From contig CAVWBB010000033.1 of NCBI GenBank assembly GCA_963753115.1, positions 140,608 to 204,607 of the forward strand: a DNA stretch of 64,000 nucleotides, in the 5' to 3' direction. This stretch comes from Bog-473 sp963753115. Its GTDB lineage: Bacteria > Actinomycetota > Acidimicrobiia > Acidimicrobiales > RAAP-2. Shown in pieces: positions 37,806-44,526 of this stretch. The position numbers and the translations under genes are program-made. Positions within the stretch are counted from its first letter, which is position 1; every line of letters starts with the position of its first letter. A model generated the notes under the pieces. It worked only from the letters and a program-made list of their open reading frames with translations. It ran no database searches and was not told the DNA's origin.

Positions 37806-38201
37806 TCAGTACAGGATCAGCTGGGTGCAGCGATACGAGGCCATCAACTTCTCGGTCGTCTCGTTCGTCACCGTGGCGTCCCACACCTGTGTCGTCCGCC
37901 CGAGATGCAACGGTGACGCCGTCGCCGCCACCTGCTCGCCCTCCCGTGCGCTCGAGACGAAGTTGGCGGAGCAGTCCACCGTGGTGAAGCTCCGGGCGCC
38001 CTCGGGCCAGTGGTGGCTGACCCCGAAGGCGCACAGGGCGTCGGCCATGGTGAGCACGACGGGCGCCCACAGGAAGCCCGTCCCTGCGATGAGCGGATGG
38101 GTGACGGTCAGGCGTGCCACCGGGTCCCGGTCCTCACCGGGCAGGGGCACGTCGATCCCGAGGAGCTCGAGGAAGTTGCGGGCGTCGTAGGGGGGCGGCA
38201 T
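37806..38201 (-). CDS. Hotdog-fold thioesterase-like protein (PaaI/DUF4442 type)
   Basis: A 131-residue single-domain hotdog protein. The run HPLIAGTGFLWAPVVLTMADALCAFGV is the long central helix region, followed by FTTVDCSANFVSSAREGEQVAATASPLHLGRTTQVWDATVTNE, the usual PaaI-like strands. Such proteins hydrolyse acyl-CoA thioesters. The frame is open upstream over hisG, but that part is a shadow; ATG 38201 gives the family length. Divergent from hisG. Confidence 0.8.
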   Translation of the reverse strand: MPPPYDARNFLELLGIDVPLPGEDRDPVARLTVTHPLIAGTGFLWAPVVLTMADALCAFGVSHHWPEGARSFTTVDCSANFVSSAREGEQVAATASPLHLGRTTQVWDATVTNETTEKLMASYRCTQLILY

Positions 38202-38303
38202 GGGCCCCAGCTTGCCCGACCGGACCACGCCGTCGCCCCGCCGACCCGCATCCCGCCGTGCCCTGCCCGAACCGTATGGGCGCGTCTGCGAAGATCTACC
38301 CCC

Positions 38304-39200
38304 ATGCTCCGCCTCGTCCTGCCCAAGGGCTCGCTCGAACGCGCCACCCTGCAGCTGTTCGAGGACGCCGACCTCGCCGTCAACCGCGCGTCGGACGTGG
38401 CCTACCGGGCGTCCATCGACGATCCCCGCATCGAAGAGGTGCGGATCCTGCGCCCGCAGGAGATCCCGGTCTACGTGGGCGACGGCCTGTTCGACCTCGG
38501 CATCACGGGCCGCGACTGCGTGGAGGAGCGGGGGAGCGAGGTCGTCACGCTCGGCAAGCTCGCCTATTCGAAGGCCACCGCCAACCCGGCCCGGGTCGTG
38601 CTCGCCGTGGGCGCGGACTCCCCGGCGCACTCGCTGGCCGAGCTCGCCGCCGCCGTGGCCGACCGTCCCGGCCGGCTGCGCGTCAGCACCGAGTACCCCG
38701 AGCTGACCCGCCGCGCGCTGGAGGCCCACGGGATCGAGGCGGACATTGCGCTCTCCTACGGCGCCACCGAGGCGAAGGTGCCCGACATCGCCGACGCCGT
38801 CGTCGACATGACGGAGACCGGCAGCGCGTTGCGCGCCGCAGGGCTGCGGGTCATCGAGACGCTGCTCGTGTCGCACACCGAGCTGATCGCCAACCCCGCG
38901 TCGGCGGCGGACCCCGAGAAGCGCCACGCCATGGAGCAGATCCTCACGCTGCTGCAGGGGACGCTCGAGGCACGGGGCAAGGTGCTGGTGAAGCTCAACG
39001 TCGAGGCGGACCACCTCCATGCGGTGCTGGCCGTCCTGCCTTCCATGCGTGCCCCGACCATCTCGGAGCTCTCCGGTGGCGGCGCCTTCGCGCTCGAGGC
39101 GGTGGTGGCCAAGTCCGACATCAACATCCTCATCCCGGCGCTGCGCGATCAGGGTGCGAGTGACATCTTGGAGATCCCGCTGGCCAAGATCGTCCACTGA
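38304..39200 (+). CDS. hisG: ATP phosphoribosyltransferase, long form
   Basis: A 298-residue enzyme for the first step of histidine synthesis, joining ATP and PRPP. LRLVLPKGSLERATLQLFEDA, VYVGDGLFDLGITGRDC and the PRPP loop ADAVVDMTETGSALRAAGL are typical. The C-terminal ACT-like regulatory domain (VLVKLNVEADHLHAVLAVLPSM...TISELSG) marks the long form, which is inhibited by histidine and does not need HisZ. The usual partner hisE is not upstream. Confidence 0.95.
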   Translation: MLRLVLPKGSLERATLQLFEDADLAVNRASDVAYRASIDDPRIEEVRILRPQEIPVYVGDGLFDLGITGRDCVEERGSEVVTLGKLAYSKATANPARVVLAVGADSPAHSLAELAAAVADRPGRLRVSTEYPELTRRALEAHGIEADIALSYGATEAKVPDIADAVVDMTETGSALRAAGLRVIETLLVSHTELIANPASAADPEKRHAMEQILTLLQGTLEARGKVLVKLNVEADHLHAVLAVLPSMRAPTISELSGGGAFALEAVVAKSDINILIPALRDQGASDILEIPLAKIVH

Positions 39201-39201
39201 C

Positions 39202-39435
39202 GTGGCCGGCCCCGTCCCGTCCGCCGGGCCGCATCACGGGCGCGTCGCCTCGTTCGACCCCGCTCGCGGCCTCGGTGCCGTCGACGACGACGACGGGGCA
39301 CGCTTCGGCTTCCACGCCACCGCCATCGCGGACGGCAGCCGGCGTATTGCGGTCGGGACGGCGGTGGTGTTCACCGTGTCCCCGGGCCACCGCGGCCGCT
39401 ACGAGGCGCGGTCGCTGGCGCCCGCCTCGACCTGA
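39202..39435 (+). CDS. Degenerate cold-shock-domain protein
   Basis: A 77-residue protein with a single cold-shock-like OB fold: HGRVASFDPARGLGAVDDDDG aligns with the GxVKWFNxxKGFGFI start of Csp, and FGFHATAI with VFVHFSAI. The RNP1 phenylalanines are lost (GLGAV instead of GFGFI), so nucleic acid binding may be weak. GTG start one base after the hisG stop implies translational coupling. The 3' end overlaps the converging tetR gene by 37 bases. Confidence 0.72.
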   Translation: MAGPVPSAGPHHGRVASFDPARGLGAVDDDDGARFGFHATAIADGSRRIAVGTAVVFTVSPGHRGRYEARSLAPAST

Positions 39436-40004
39436 CGCTCCCACCACCGGCCGCGGTAGCCGGCGGCGAAGACCTCCAGGGCGGCTGCCGCGCCGGCACG
39501 GTCGCCGGTGGCCAGCAGGTCGAGCAACAACCCGCGGATGACCGCCAGCCCGAGACGGGCGTGGGTCCGGGCGACGTCGGGCGGCACGCCGAGCGGGGCG
39601 GAGAGTGCCACGTTGGCGTCGAGCCAGCGTGCAATGTCGTCGGTCAGCAGCGGCCGGATCGACTCGTCCCCTTGCAGCGCACGCCCGTAGAGGGCGAAGA
39701 AGAGCCGCTCGAAGTCGCCCAGCGCCGGATCGGCCAGGTAGGCCCACATGCGGCGGATCAGGACGTCGGACTCGCCGACGGCCTCCTCGGCCTGGGCCGC
39801 GAGGCGCGCCTGGGTTCTGGCCTCCACCTCGCGCACGACCTCGAGCAGGAGGCCGTCCTTGGAGCCGAAGTGGTAGAGGAGCATGCGGTGGCTGCTCCCG
39901 ACCGCCTCGGCAATGCGGCGCAGGCTCTGGTCGGCCAGCCCCTCGGCGGCGAAGTGCGCGATCACGGCGTCGAGGAGGCGCGCCCGGGCGTCTTGTCCGC
40001 TCAT
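39399..40004 (-). CDS. TetR-family transcriptional regulator
   Basis: A 201-residue repressor-like protein. The N-terminal helix-turn-helix is RARLLDAVIAHFAAEGLADQSLRRIAEAVGSSHRMLLYHFGSKDGLLLEVV, residues about 7-55, followed by a helical ligand-binding domain. It is transcribed away from an SRPBCC gene with a palindrome between them that overlaps its own start codon, so it probably represses both itself and the neighbour until a ligand binds. The ligand is unknown. Confidence 0.9.
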   Translation of the reverse strand: MSGQDARARLLDAVIAHFAAEGLADQSLRRIAEAVGSSHRMLLYHFGSKDGLLLEVVREVEARTQARLAAQAEEAVGESDVLIRRMWAYLADPALGDFERLFFALYGRALQGDESIRPLLTDDIARWLDANVALSAPLGVPPDVARTHARLGLAVIRGLLLDLLATGDRAGAAAALEVFAAGYRGRWWERQVEAGASDRAS

Positions 40005-40021
40005 GTACCAAATGGTACATT
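39993..40021 (+). promoter_or_regulatory. Promoter of the SRPBCC gene
   Basis: TTGTCC (39993-39998), 17-base spacer, TACATT (40016-40021). The -35 lies within the tetR coding region and the operator lies across the spacer and -10. Confidence 0.55.
40003..40020. promoter_or_regulatory. Probable TetR operator
   Basis: ATGTACCA and TGGTACAT form a perfect 8-bp inverted repeat separated by AA. It overlaps the ATG of the minus-strand tetR gene, a minus-strand TACCAT box at leaderless spacing (seven bases) and the spacer/-10 of the plus-strand promoter. Binding there would shut both genes. Confidence 0.8.
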
Positions 40022-40051
40022 ACTGGGAGACGAATGGAGAGGAGGGCAGTC

Positions 40052-40495
40052 ATGGCCCCACTGGTGATCGACGAGACGGCGACGACGAGGGCCGACCCGG
40101 CAGCGGTCTACGCCCTGCTGGCCGACGGCTCCACCTGGCCGGAATGGTCGCCCATCGGCGCCTTCGAGCTCATTGCCCCCGGCGAAGGGACACCCGAGGG
40201 GCTCGGTGCGGTGCGGCTGTTCACCACCGGCCGGCACAAGAGCCGGGAACGCGTGGTGGAGTGCCGGCCGGGGGAGCGGTTCGCCTACGTGCTGGAGAAG
40301 GGGCTGCCGCTCGCCGGCTACAAGGCGGTCATCACCCTGACGCCGACCGGGGGCGGGACGTCCGTCAACTGGCACTCGACCTTCCGGGCGAAGGTGCCCG
40401 GCACCGGGTGGCTCTACCGCCGCGAGCTGGGCAAATTCATAAGGCAAACGGTCGAGGGCCTGGCCGCGGCGACCGACCGCGCCCGGGCCTCGTAG
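40052..40495 (+). CDS. SRPBCC (START-like) family protein
   Basis: A 147-residue helix-grip protein with the lipid/polyketide-binding SRPBCC fold: DETATTRADPAAVYALLADGSTWPEWSP at the N-terminus and a C-terminal amphipathic helix RELGKFIRQTVEGLAAATD. A good Shine-Dalgarno (GAGGAGGG just upstream) supports ATG 40052; ATG 40034 is possible. Likely regulated by the divergent TetR protein, which suggests a role with a hydrophobic effector molecule. Confidence 0.85.
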   Translation: MAPLVIDETATTRADPAAVYALLADGSTWPEWSPIGAFELIAPGEGTPEGLGAVRLFTTGRHKSRERVVECRPGERFAYVLEKGLPLAGYKAVITLTPTGGGTSVNWHSTFRAKVPGTGWLYRRELGKFIRQTVEGLAAATDRARAS

Positions 40496-40513
40496 ACCGC
40501 GAGTTGTGGACCG

Positions 40514-40972
40514 CTAGTTCTTGATCCGCCCGCTGTTGGCGGCGCTCTCGGCCCCGGTGCTCTCGACGCCCTCGAGGCTGACGTAGGCCAGGCGGAGCTG
40601 GGACAGCGATTCGAGCAGGGCGGGCTCGGCCTCGCCGAGGCGCCCCTCGAGCCCCTGGAGCAGGGCACCCAGGCCGTCGATGGCCAGCCGGGCCTGGAAG
40701 AGCATCGGCGGGGTCTGCGAGAGGTAGATGGCGGCCAGCTCGAAGAGTCCGTAGCAGTGGTTGGCCACGACCACCTCGGCCGGCGTGTGGGCCAGCTGGG
40801 CCCGCATCGCGTCGACCTCGGCCTGGGCCGCCGCCTGCTCCTCGGTCAGGGGCGGCTCCGGTGACGCCTGCGTGACGTCGGTGTCGCCCTTCGGATCGTT
40901 CGGCGGCGGGGCGGCGTCGTTCCCCTCCTTCTTGGGGAAATGCTCGCCCGCCGGTGTCCACAAGCTGCTCAT
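40514..40972 (-). CDS. DUF1844-like protein
   Basis: A 152-residue protein whose C-terminal 90 residues (VVVANHCYGLFELAAIYLSQTPPMLFQARLAIDGLGALLQGL) resemble DUF1844, a small helical domain often found next to infC in Actinobacteria. The first 60 residues are charged and low complexity. It is divergent from infC. A TAGGGT box six bases before the ATG suggests a leaderless transcript. Function unknown. Confidence 0.72.
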   Translation of the reverse strand: MSSLWTPAGEHFPKKEGNDAAPPPNDPKGDTDVTQASPEPPLTEEQAAAQAEVDAMRAQLAHTPAEVVVANHCYGLFELAAIYLSQTPPMLFQARLAIDGLGALLQGLEGRLGEAEPALLESLSQLRLAYVSLEGVESTGAESAANSGRIKN

Positions 40973-40978
40973 GCTGGT

Positions 40979-40984
40979 ACCCTA
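40979..40984 (-). promoter_or_regulatory. -10 box for leaderless DUF1844-like gene
   Basis: TAGGGT on the minus strand, six bases before the ATG at 40972. Confidence 0.5.
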
Positions 40985-41173
40985 TGCTCCTTGACTACAT
41001 GGAAGCGGGGCCCCCAATGAGCGGCCTCCACCTGGCCACCACCCTGCCTTGCGGGGACCATCGTGCGCCAGGTCGAACGTCCTTCGGATGCGGGCTCTGC
41101 CCGCTCGTCGGCCCCGCGTCCACCGATTGGCTCGCGGAAGGACCGCGAGCCCGAGTGAGAGGTGTGATGACGC
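40985..41173 (+). promoter_or_regulatory. infC leader region
   Basis: About 190 bases between the divergent DUF1844-like gene and infC. TTGACT at 40991-40996 could be a -35 element but the matching -10 (near 41014) is poor. A GAGAGGTG Shine-Dalgarno-like sequence at 41157-41164 precedes the proposed infC start. No ribosomal-protein L20 leader structure was identified by eye. Confidence 0.4.
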
Positions 41174-41902
41174 ATCGTCGCTGAAACCACAACTGAGCAT
41201 CGGATCAATGACCGAATCCGTGCCCGTGAAGTCCGGCTCGTGGACCCAGACGGTGTGCAACTAGGCATCAAGCCGCTCCCCGAAGCCCTGGCGATCGCCA
41301 AGGAGCTCGATCTCGACCTGGTCGAGGTTGCGCCCATGGCCAACCCGCCGGTGTGCCGGATCATGGACTTCGGCAAGTTCAAGTTCGACGAGGCCCAGCG
41401 GGCCAAGGAGAGCCGCCGCAAGACGGTCCACGTCGGGATCAAGGAGATGAAGTACCGGCCGAAGATCGGTCCGGGGGACTTCGACACCAAGACCCGGCAG
41501 GTGGCCAAGTTCCTGGGCGAAGGGCACAAGGTCAAGATCACGATCATGTTCCGAGGCCGCGAGGTGTACCACCCCGAGCACGGGAAGCGGATCCTCGACC
41601 GCATTGCCGAGCAGATGGAGGGTGTGGCCAAGGTGGAGGCCGAGCCCAAGCTCGACAACCGCAACATGATCATGGTGCTCGCCCCCGACAAGCGGGCCCG
41701 TCAGGCCGCCCAGTCGAGAGCCACCAACCAGAACCGCACCGACAAGTCCGGTGCCAGTGCTCCTCCCAGAGCGGGTGCCGAAGCGGCAGCCGGAAACGGA
41801 GCGGGCGAGGCAGCGGCCACCCCCGCCGAGGGGAACGGAAGTGCGGCAGCCGGTGCAGGCAGTGGAGCCAGCGAAGTCGCAGCATCAGCCGAAGAGGGAT
41901 GA
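41174..41902 (+). CDS. infC: Translation initiation factor IF-3 with apparent AUC start
   Basis: IF-3 keeps ribosomal subunits apart and checks start codons. The N-domain RINDRIRAREVRLVDPDGVQLGI and the C-domain VKITIMFRGREVYHPEHG are clear. The conserved N-terminus extends back to a stop at 41168, and in that stretch there is no ATG, GTG or TTG; the first GTG (41240) would cut the N-domain. ATC at 41174 (residues I-V-A-E-T-T-T-E-H-R-I-N-D) is in the right place, matching the known use of rare AUU/AUC starts for infC self-control. A 60-residue Ala/Gly-rich tail is added; total 242 residues. Confidence 0.9.
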   Translation: MVAETTTEHRINDRIRAREVRLVDPDGVQLGIKPLPEALAIAKELDLDLVEVAPMANPPVCRIMDFGKFKFDEAQRAKESRRKTVHVGIKEMKYRPKIGPGDFDTKTRQVAKFLGEGHKVKITIMFRGREVYHPEHGKRILDRIAEQMEGVAKVEAEPKLDNRNMIMVLAPDKRARQAAQSRATNQNRTDKSGASAPPRAGAEAAAGNGAGEAAATPAEGNGSAAAGAGSGASEVAASAEEG

Positions 41903-41906
41903 CGCA

Positions 41907-42101
41907 ATGCCGAAGATGAAGACGGACCGGGGCGCCGCCAAGCGCATCAAGGTCACCGGTTCCGGCCGGTTGCGCCGGCGCAAGGCCTTCCGTTCGCACA
42001 TTCTCGAGAAGAAGAGCAGCGTGCGGACGCGGCGGCTCGGGCGCGAGGCGGACATCTCCAAGGCGGACGAGCGGGCGGCGCGCCGCATGCTCGGCATCTG
42101 A
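41907..42101 (+). CDS. rpmI: 50S ribosomal protein L35
   Basis: A 64-residue basic ribosomal protein: MPKMKTDRGAAKRIKVTGSG and the RRKAFRSHILEKKSS core are typical of L35. Four bases after infC, in the standard order infC-rpmI-rplT. Confidence 0.96.
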   Translation: MPKMKTDRGAAKRIKVTGSGRLRRRKAFRSHILEKKSSVRTRRLGREADISKADERAARRMLGI

Positions 42102-42174
42102 GCGCGGAAGAGCACCAGCGCCCCCGGCGCACACCCACTGACACACCGAGAGATCTGATGAGAGGAGCACCCCC

Positions 42175-42558
42175 ATGGCCAGAGTGAAGCGGTCCGTCCA
42201 CGGCCGCAAGCACCATCGCGCTGTCCTCGAGCAGGCGAAGGGGTACTACGGAAACAAGAGCCGTTCGTACCGGGCGGCCAACGAGCAGCTCATGCACTCC
42301 ATGCAGTACGCCTTCCGGGACCGCCGTGCCCGGAAGGGCGACTTCCGCAAGCTGTGGATCCAGCGCATCAACGCGGGAGCCCGGCAGCACGGCATGAGCT
42401 ACAGCCGGCTCATCAACGGCCTGCACCTGGCCGGCGTGGAGGTGGACCGCAAGGTCCTGGCCGATCTCGCCGTCAGCGACGCCGAGGCGTTCGGGGCGCT
42501 CGTGGCGACCGCGCAGGATGCGCTGTCCAAGGCGCCCGTGGCCGAGGTCGCTTCCTGA
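42175..42558 (+). CDS. rplT: 50S ribosomal protein L20
   Basis: A 127-residue early-assembly ribosomal protein. MARVKRSVHGRKHHRAVLEQAKGYYG and RDRRARKGDFRKLWIQRINAGAR are diagnostic. Shine-Dalgarno GAGAGGAG upstream of ATG 42175. The stop TGA (42556-42558) overlaps the proposed CTG start of the next gene. Confidence 0.97.
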   Translation: MARVKRSVHGRKHHRAVLEQAKGYYGNKSRSYRAANEQLMHSMQYAFRDRRARKGDFRKLWIQRINAGARQHGMSYSRLINGLHLAGVEVDRKVLADLAVSDAEAFGALVATAQDALSKAPVAEVAS

Positions 42559-43421
42559 CCCAGCGGCTCGCCTTCTCGCACCGGCGGGTTCGCCGGCTGC
42601 GCGGGCTGCTGCAGAAGCGTTCGGCGCGCTGGAGCGAGCGCGCCTTCGTCGCCGAGGGGGCGGAGCTCATCCGTTGCGCCTTTGACGCAGGCGTGCCGGT
42701 CGAGACGCTCTACGTGTCGCCCGCCGGTGACGACGACCGCGCCGTCCAAGACGTGCGCCGCCGCGCCGACGCGGCCGGCGTGCGGGTGTTCCACCTGGGC
42801 GCCGGGGTCCTGGAGCGGGTGGCCGACACGGTCACGCCCCAACCGGTGCTGGCGGTGCTCCCCATGCTGGAGGAGCCGCCGGCGGAGGCCGGTCCCTGGG
42901 CCGCCCGGGACGGTGCGCTGATCGTGGTCCTCGTCGACGTGCGGGATCCGGGCAACGCCGGCACCGTGTTGCGGGCGGCGGACGCCTCGGGGTCGGCGCT
43001 GGTCGTCTACGCCGGCGATTCCGTCGATCCCTACAACCCCAAGACGGTGCGCTCCTCGGCCGGCTCCCTCTTCCACGTGCCCCTGGCCGTGCGGTCCGAC
43101 CCGCGGGCGCTCGCCTCGGAATTGGCGACCGCCGGCTTCCGCACGCTGGCCACGGTCGTGCGGGACGGCGAGGACTATGCGGCGCTCGACTGGTCGGTGC
43201 CCACCGCGGTCTTCCTCGGCAACGAGTCCGCCGGCCTCGATCCCGATGTCAGCGCTGCGCTCTCGGGTGCCCTGGGCATCCCCATGGCGGGGCGGGCCGA
43301 GTCCCTGAACGTCGGCGTGGCCTGTGCCGTGATCTGCTTCGAGGCGTTCCGCCAACGCCGGGGTGGTGGCGCCGCGCCACGTAGCATCGAGGGCGGCGGC
43401 TCGGCGCGACCTGGTACCTGA
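42555..43421 (+). CDS. SpoU/TrmH-family RNA 2'-O-methyltransferase, apparent CUG start
   Basis: A 288-residue SPOUT enzyme. An RNA-binding N-domain (RRVRRLRGLLQKRSARWSERAFVAEGAELI) leads into the knotted SAM domain with LIVVLVDVRDPGNAGTVLRAADASG, FLGNESAGLDPDV and IPMAGRAESLNVGVACAVI. It methylates a ribose in rRNA or tRNA. No ATG, GTG or TTG exists in frame near the domain start; CTG at 42555 forms a 4-base CTGA overlap with rplT and has GAGGT at 42544-42548 as ribosome binding site. Standard neighbour between rplT and pheS. Confidence 0.9.
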   Translation: MTQRLAFSHRRVRRLRGLLQKRSARWSERAFVAEGAELIRCAFDAGVPVETLYVSPAGDDDRAVQDVRRRADAAGVRVFHLGAGVLERVADTVTPQPVLAVLPMLEEPPAEAGPWAARDGALIVVLVDVRDPGNAGTVLRAADASGSALVVYAGDSVDPYNPKTVRSSAGSLFHVPLAVRSDPRALASELATAGFRTLATVVRDGEDYAALDWSVPTAVFLGNESAGLDPDVSAALSGALGIPMAGRAESLNVGVACAVICFEAFRQRRGGGAAPRSIEGGGSARPGT

Positions 43422-43425
43422 CGAC

Positions 43426-44499
43426 ATGGCACTCGACAACGTGGAATTCGACATCGACGGCATCACCGCCGATGGCGCGCGGGCGATCGAGGGCGCGGCC
43501 TCGAGCGACGCCTTGAACCAGGTCGACATCGAGTTCCTGGGCAAGCGCTCGGCGCTGACCCGGGCCCACCGCGCTCTGGGCGGCCTGGAACCCGAGGCCC
43601 GCAAGCAGGCCGGCCGTCGCATCGGTGAGGCACAGGCACAGCTCAAGGCCCTCCTGGCGGCGAGGCGAGCCGAGCTGGCCGAGTCCGAGCGGGCCGAGGC
43701 CCTGCGGGCCGACCGCCTGGACCTGACCGAAGTCATCCCGGACCAGGTGCGCTCGGCGCCCGCACGCGGGCACATGCATCCGGCGACCCAGGCCCGGGCC
43801 GAGCTCGAGGACGTCTTCGTGGGCATGGGGTTCACCGTGGCCGAGGGCCCGGAGGCGGAGACGGATTGGTACAACTTCGAGGCGCTGAACATCCCGCCGG
43901 CGCATCCGGCGCGTGGCATGTACGACACCATGTACCTCGACATCGGGGAGCCAGAGACGGTGTTGCTGCGCACGCACACGTCACCGGTCCAGATCCACCT
44001 CATGGAGGCCGCGGTCCGGGACGACTCCCTGCCGATCCACGCCGTCATGCCGGGCAAGTGCTTCCGGCTCGACACGCCCGACGCCCGCCACCTCCCCGTG
44101 TTCAACCAGATCGAGGGGCTGGTGGTCGACCGGGGCATCACCTTCGGTGACCTCGCCGGCACCATTCAGGCGTTCACGGAGGCGTACTTCGGCCCGGGCA
44201 TGCATTCCCGCCTGCGTCCGGCCTACTTCCCCTTCACCGAGCCGTCGGCCGAGTACGAGATCACCTGCACCGTCTGCCTGGGCGAAGGGTGCCGTACCTG
44301 CTCGCACACCGGCTGGATCGAGCTGGGCGGCTGCGGCATGGTCGACCCCGCCGTCTTCGCCGCCGTGGGGATCGACGCCGACGTCTGGTCGGGCTTCGCT
44401 TTCGGGTTCGGCATCGACCGGCTGGCGCAGATGCGCCATGCCATTCCGGACATGCGTTCCTTCCTGGAGAACGACATCCGCTTCCTCTCGCAGTTCTGA
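43426..44499 (+). CDS. pheS: Phenylalanyl-tRNA synthetase alpha chain
   Basis: A 357-residue class II catalytic subunit. An N-terminal coiled coil (residues about 15-90) precedes motif 2 (KCFRLDTPDARHLPVFNQIEGLVVD), the CTVCLGEGCRTCSHTGWIELGG cysteine-containing insert common in bacterial PheS, and motif 3 GFGIDRLAQMRHAI. ATG 43426 begins four bases after the methyltransferase gene. Confidence 0.97.
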   Translation: MALDNVEFDIDGITADGARAIEGAASSDALNQVDIEFLGKRSALTRAHRALGGLEPEARKQAGRRIGEAQAQLKALLAARRAELAESERAEALRADRLDLTEVIPDQVRSAPARGHMHPATQARAELEDVFVGMGFTVAEGPEAETDWYNFEALNIPPAHPARGMYDTMYLDIGEPETVLLRTHTSPVQIHLMEAAVRDDSLPIHAVMPGKCFRLDTPDARHLPVFNQIEGLVVDRGITFGDLAGTIQAFTEAYFGPGMHSRLRPAYFPFTEPSAEYEITCTVCLGEGCRTCSHTGWIELGGCGMVDPAVFAAVGIDADVWSGFAFGFGIDRLAQMRHAIPDMRSFLENDIRFLSQF

Positions 44500-44526
44500 C
44501 CTCGCCCCACAACGAGAAAGTCCCCC

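Noticed and set aside
43380..43425. T-box or attenuator before pheS
   Set aside because: The gene is preceded by only four noncoding bases in a continuous operon; no T-box motif or terminator stem is visible.
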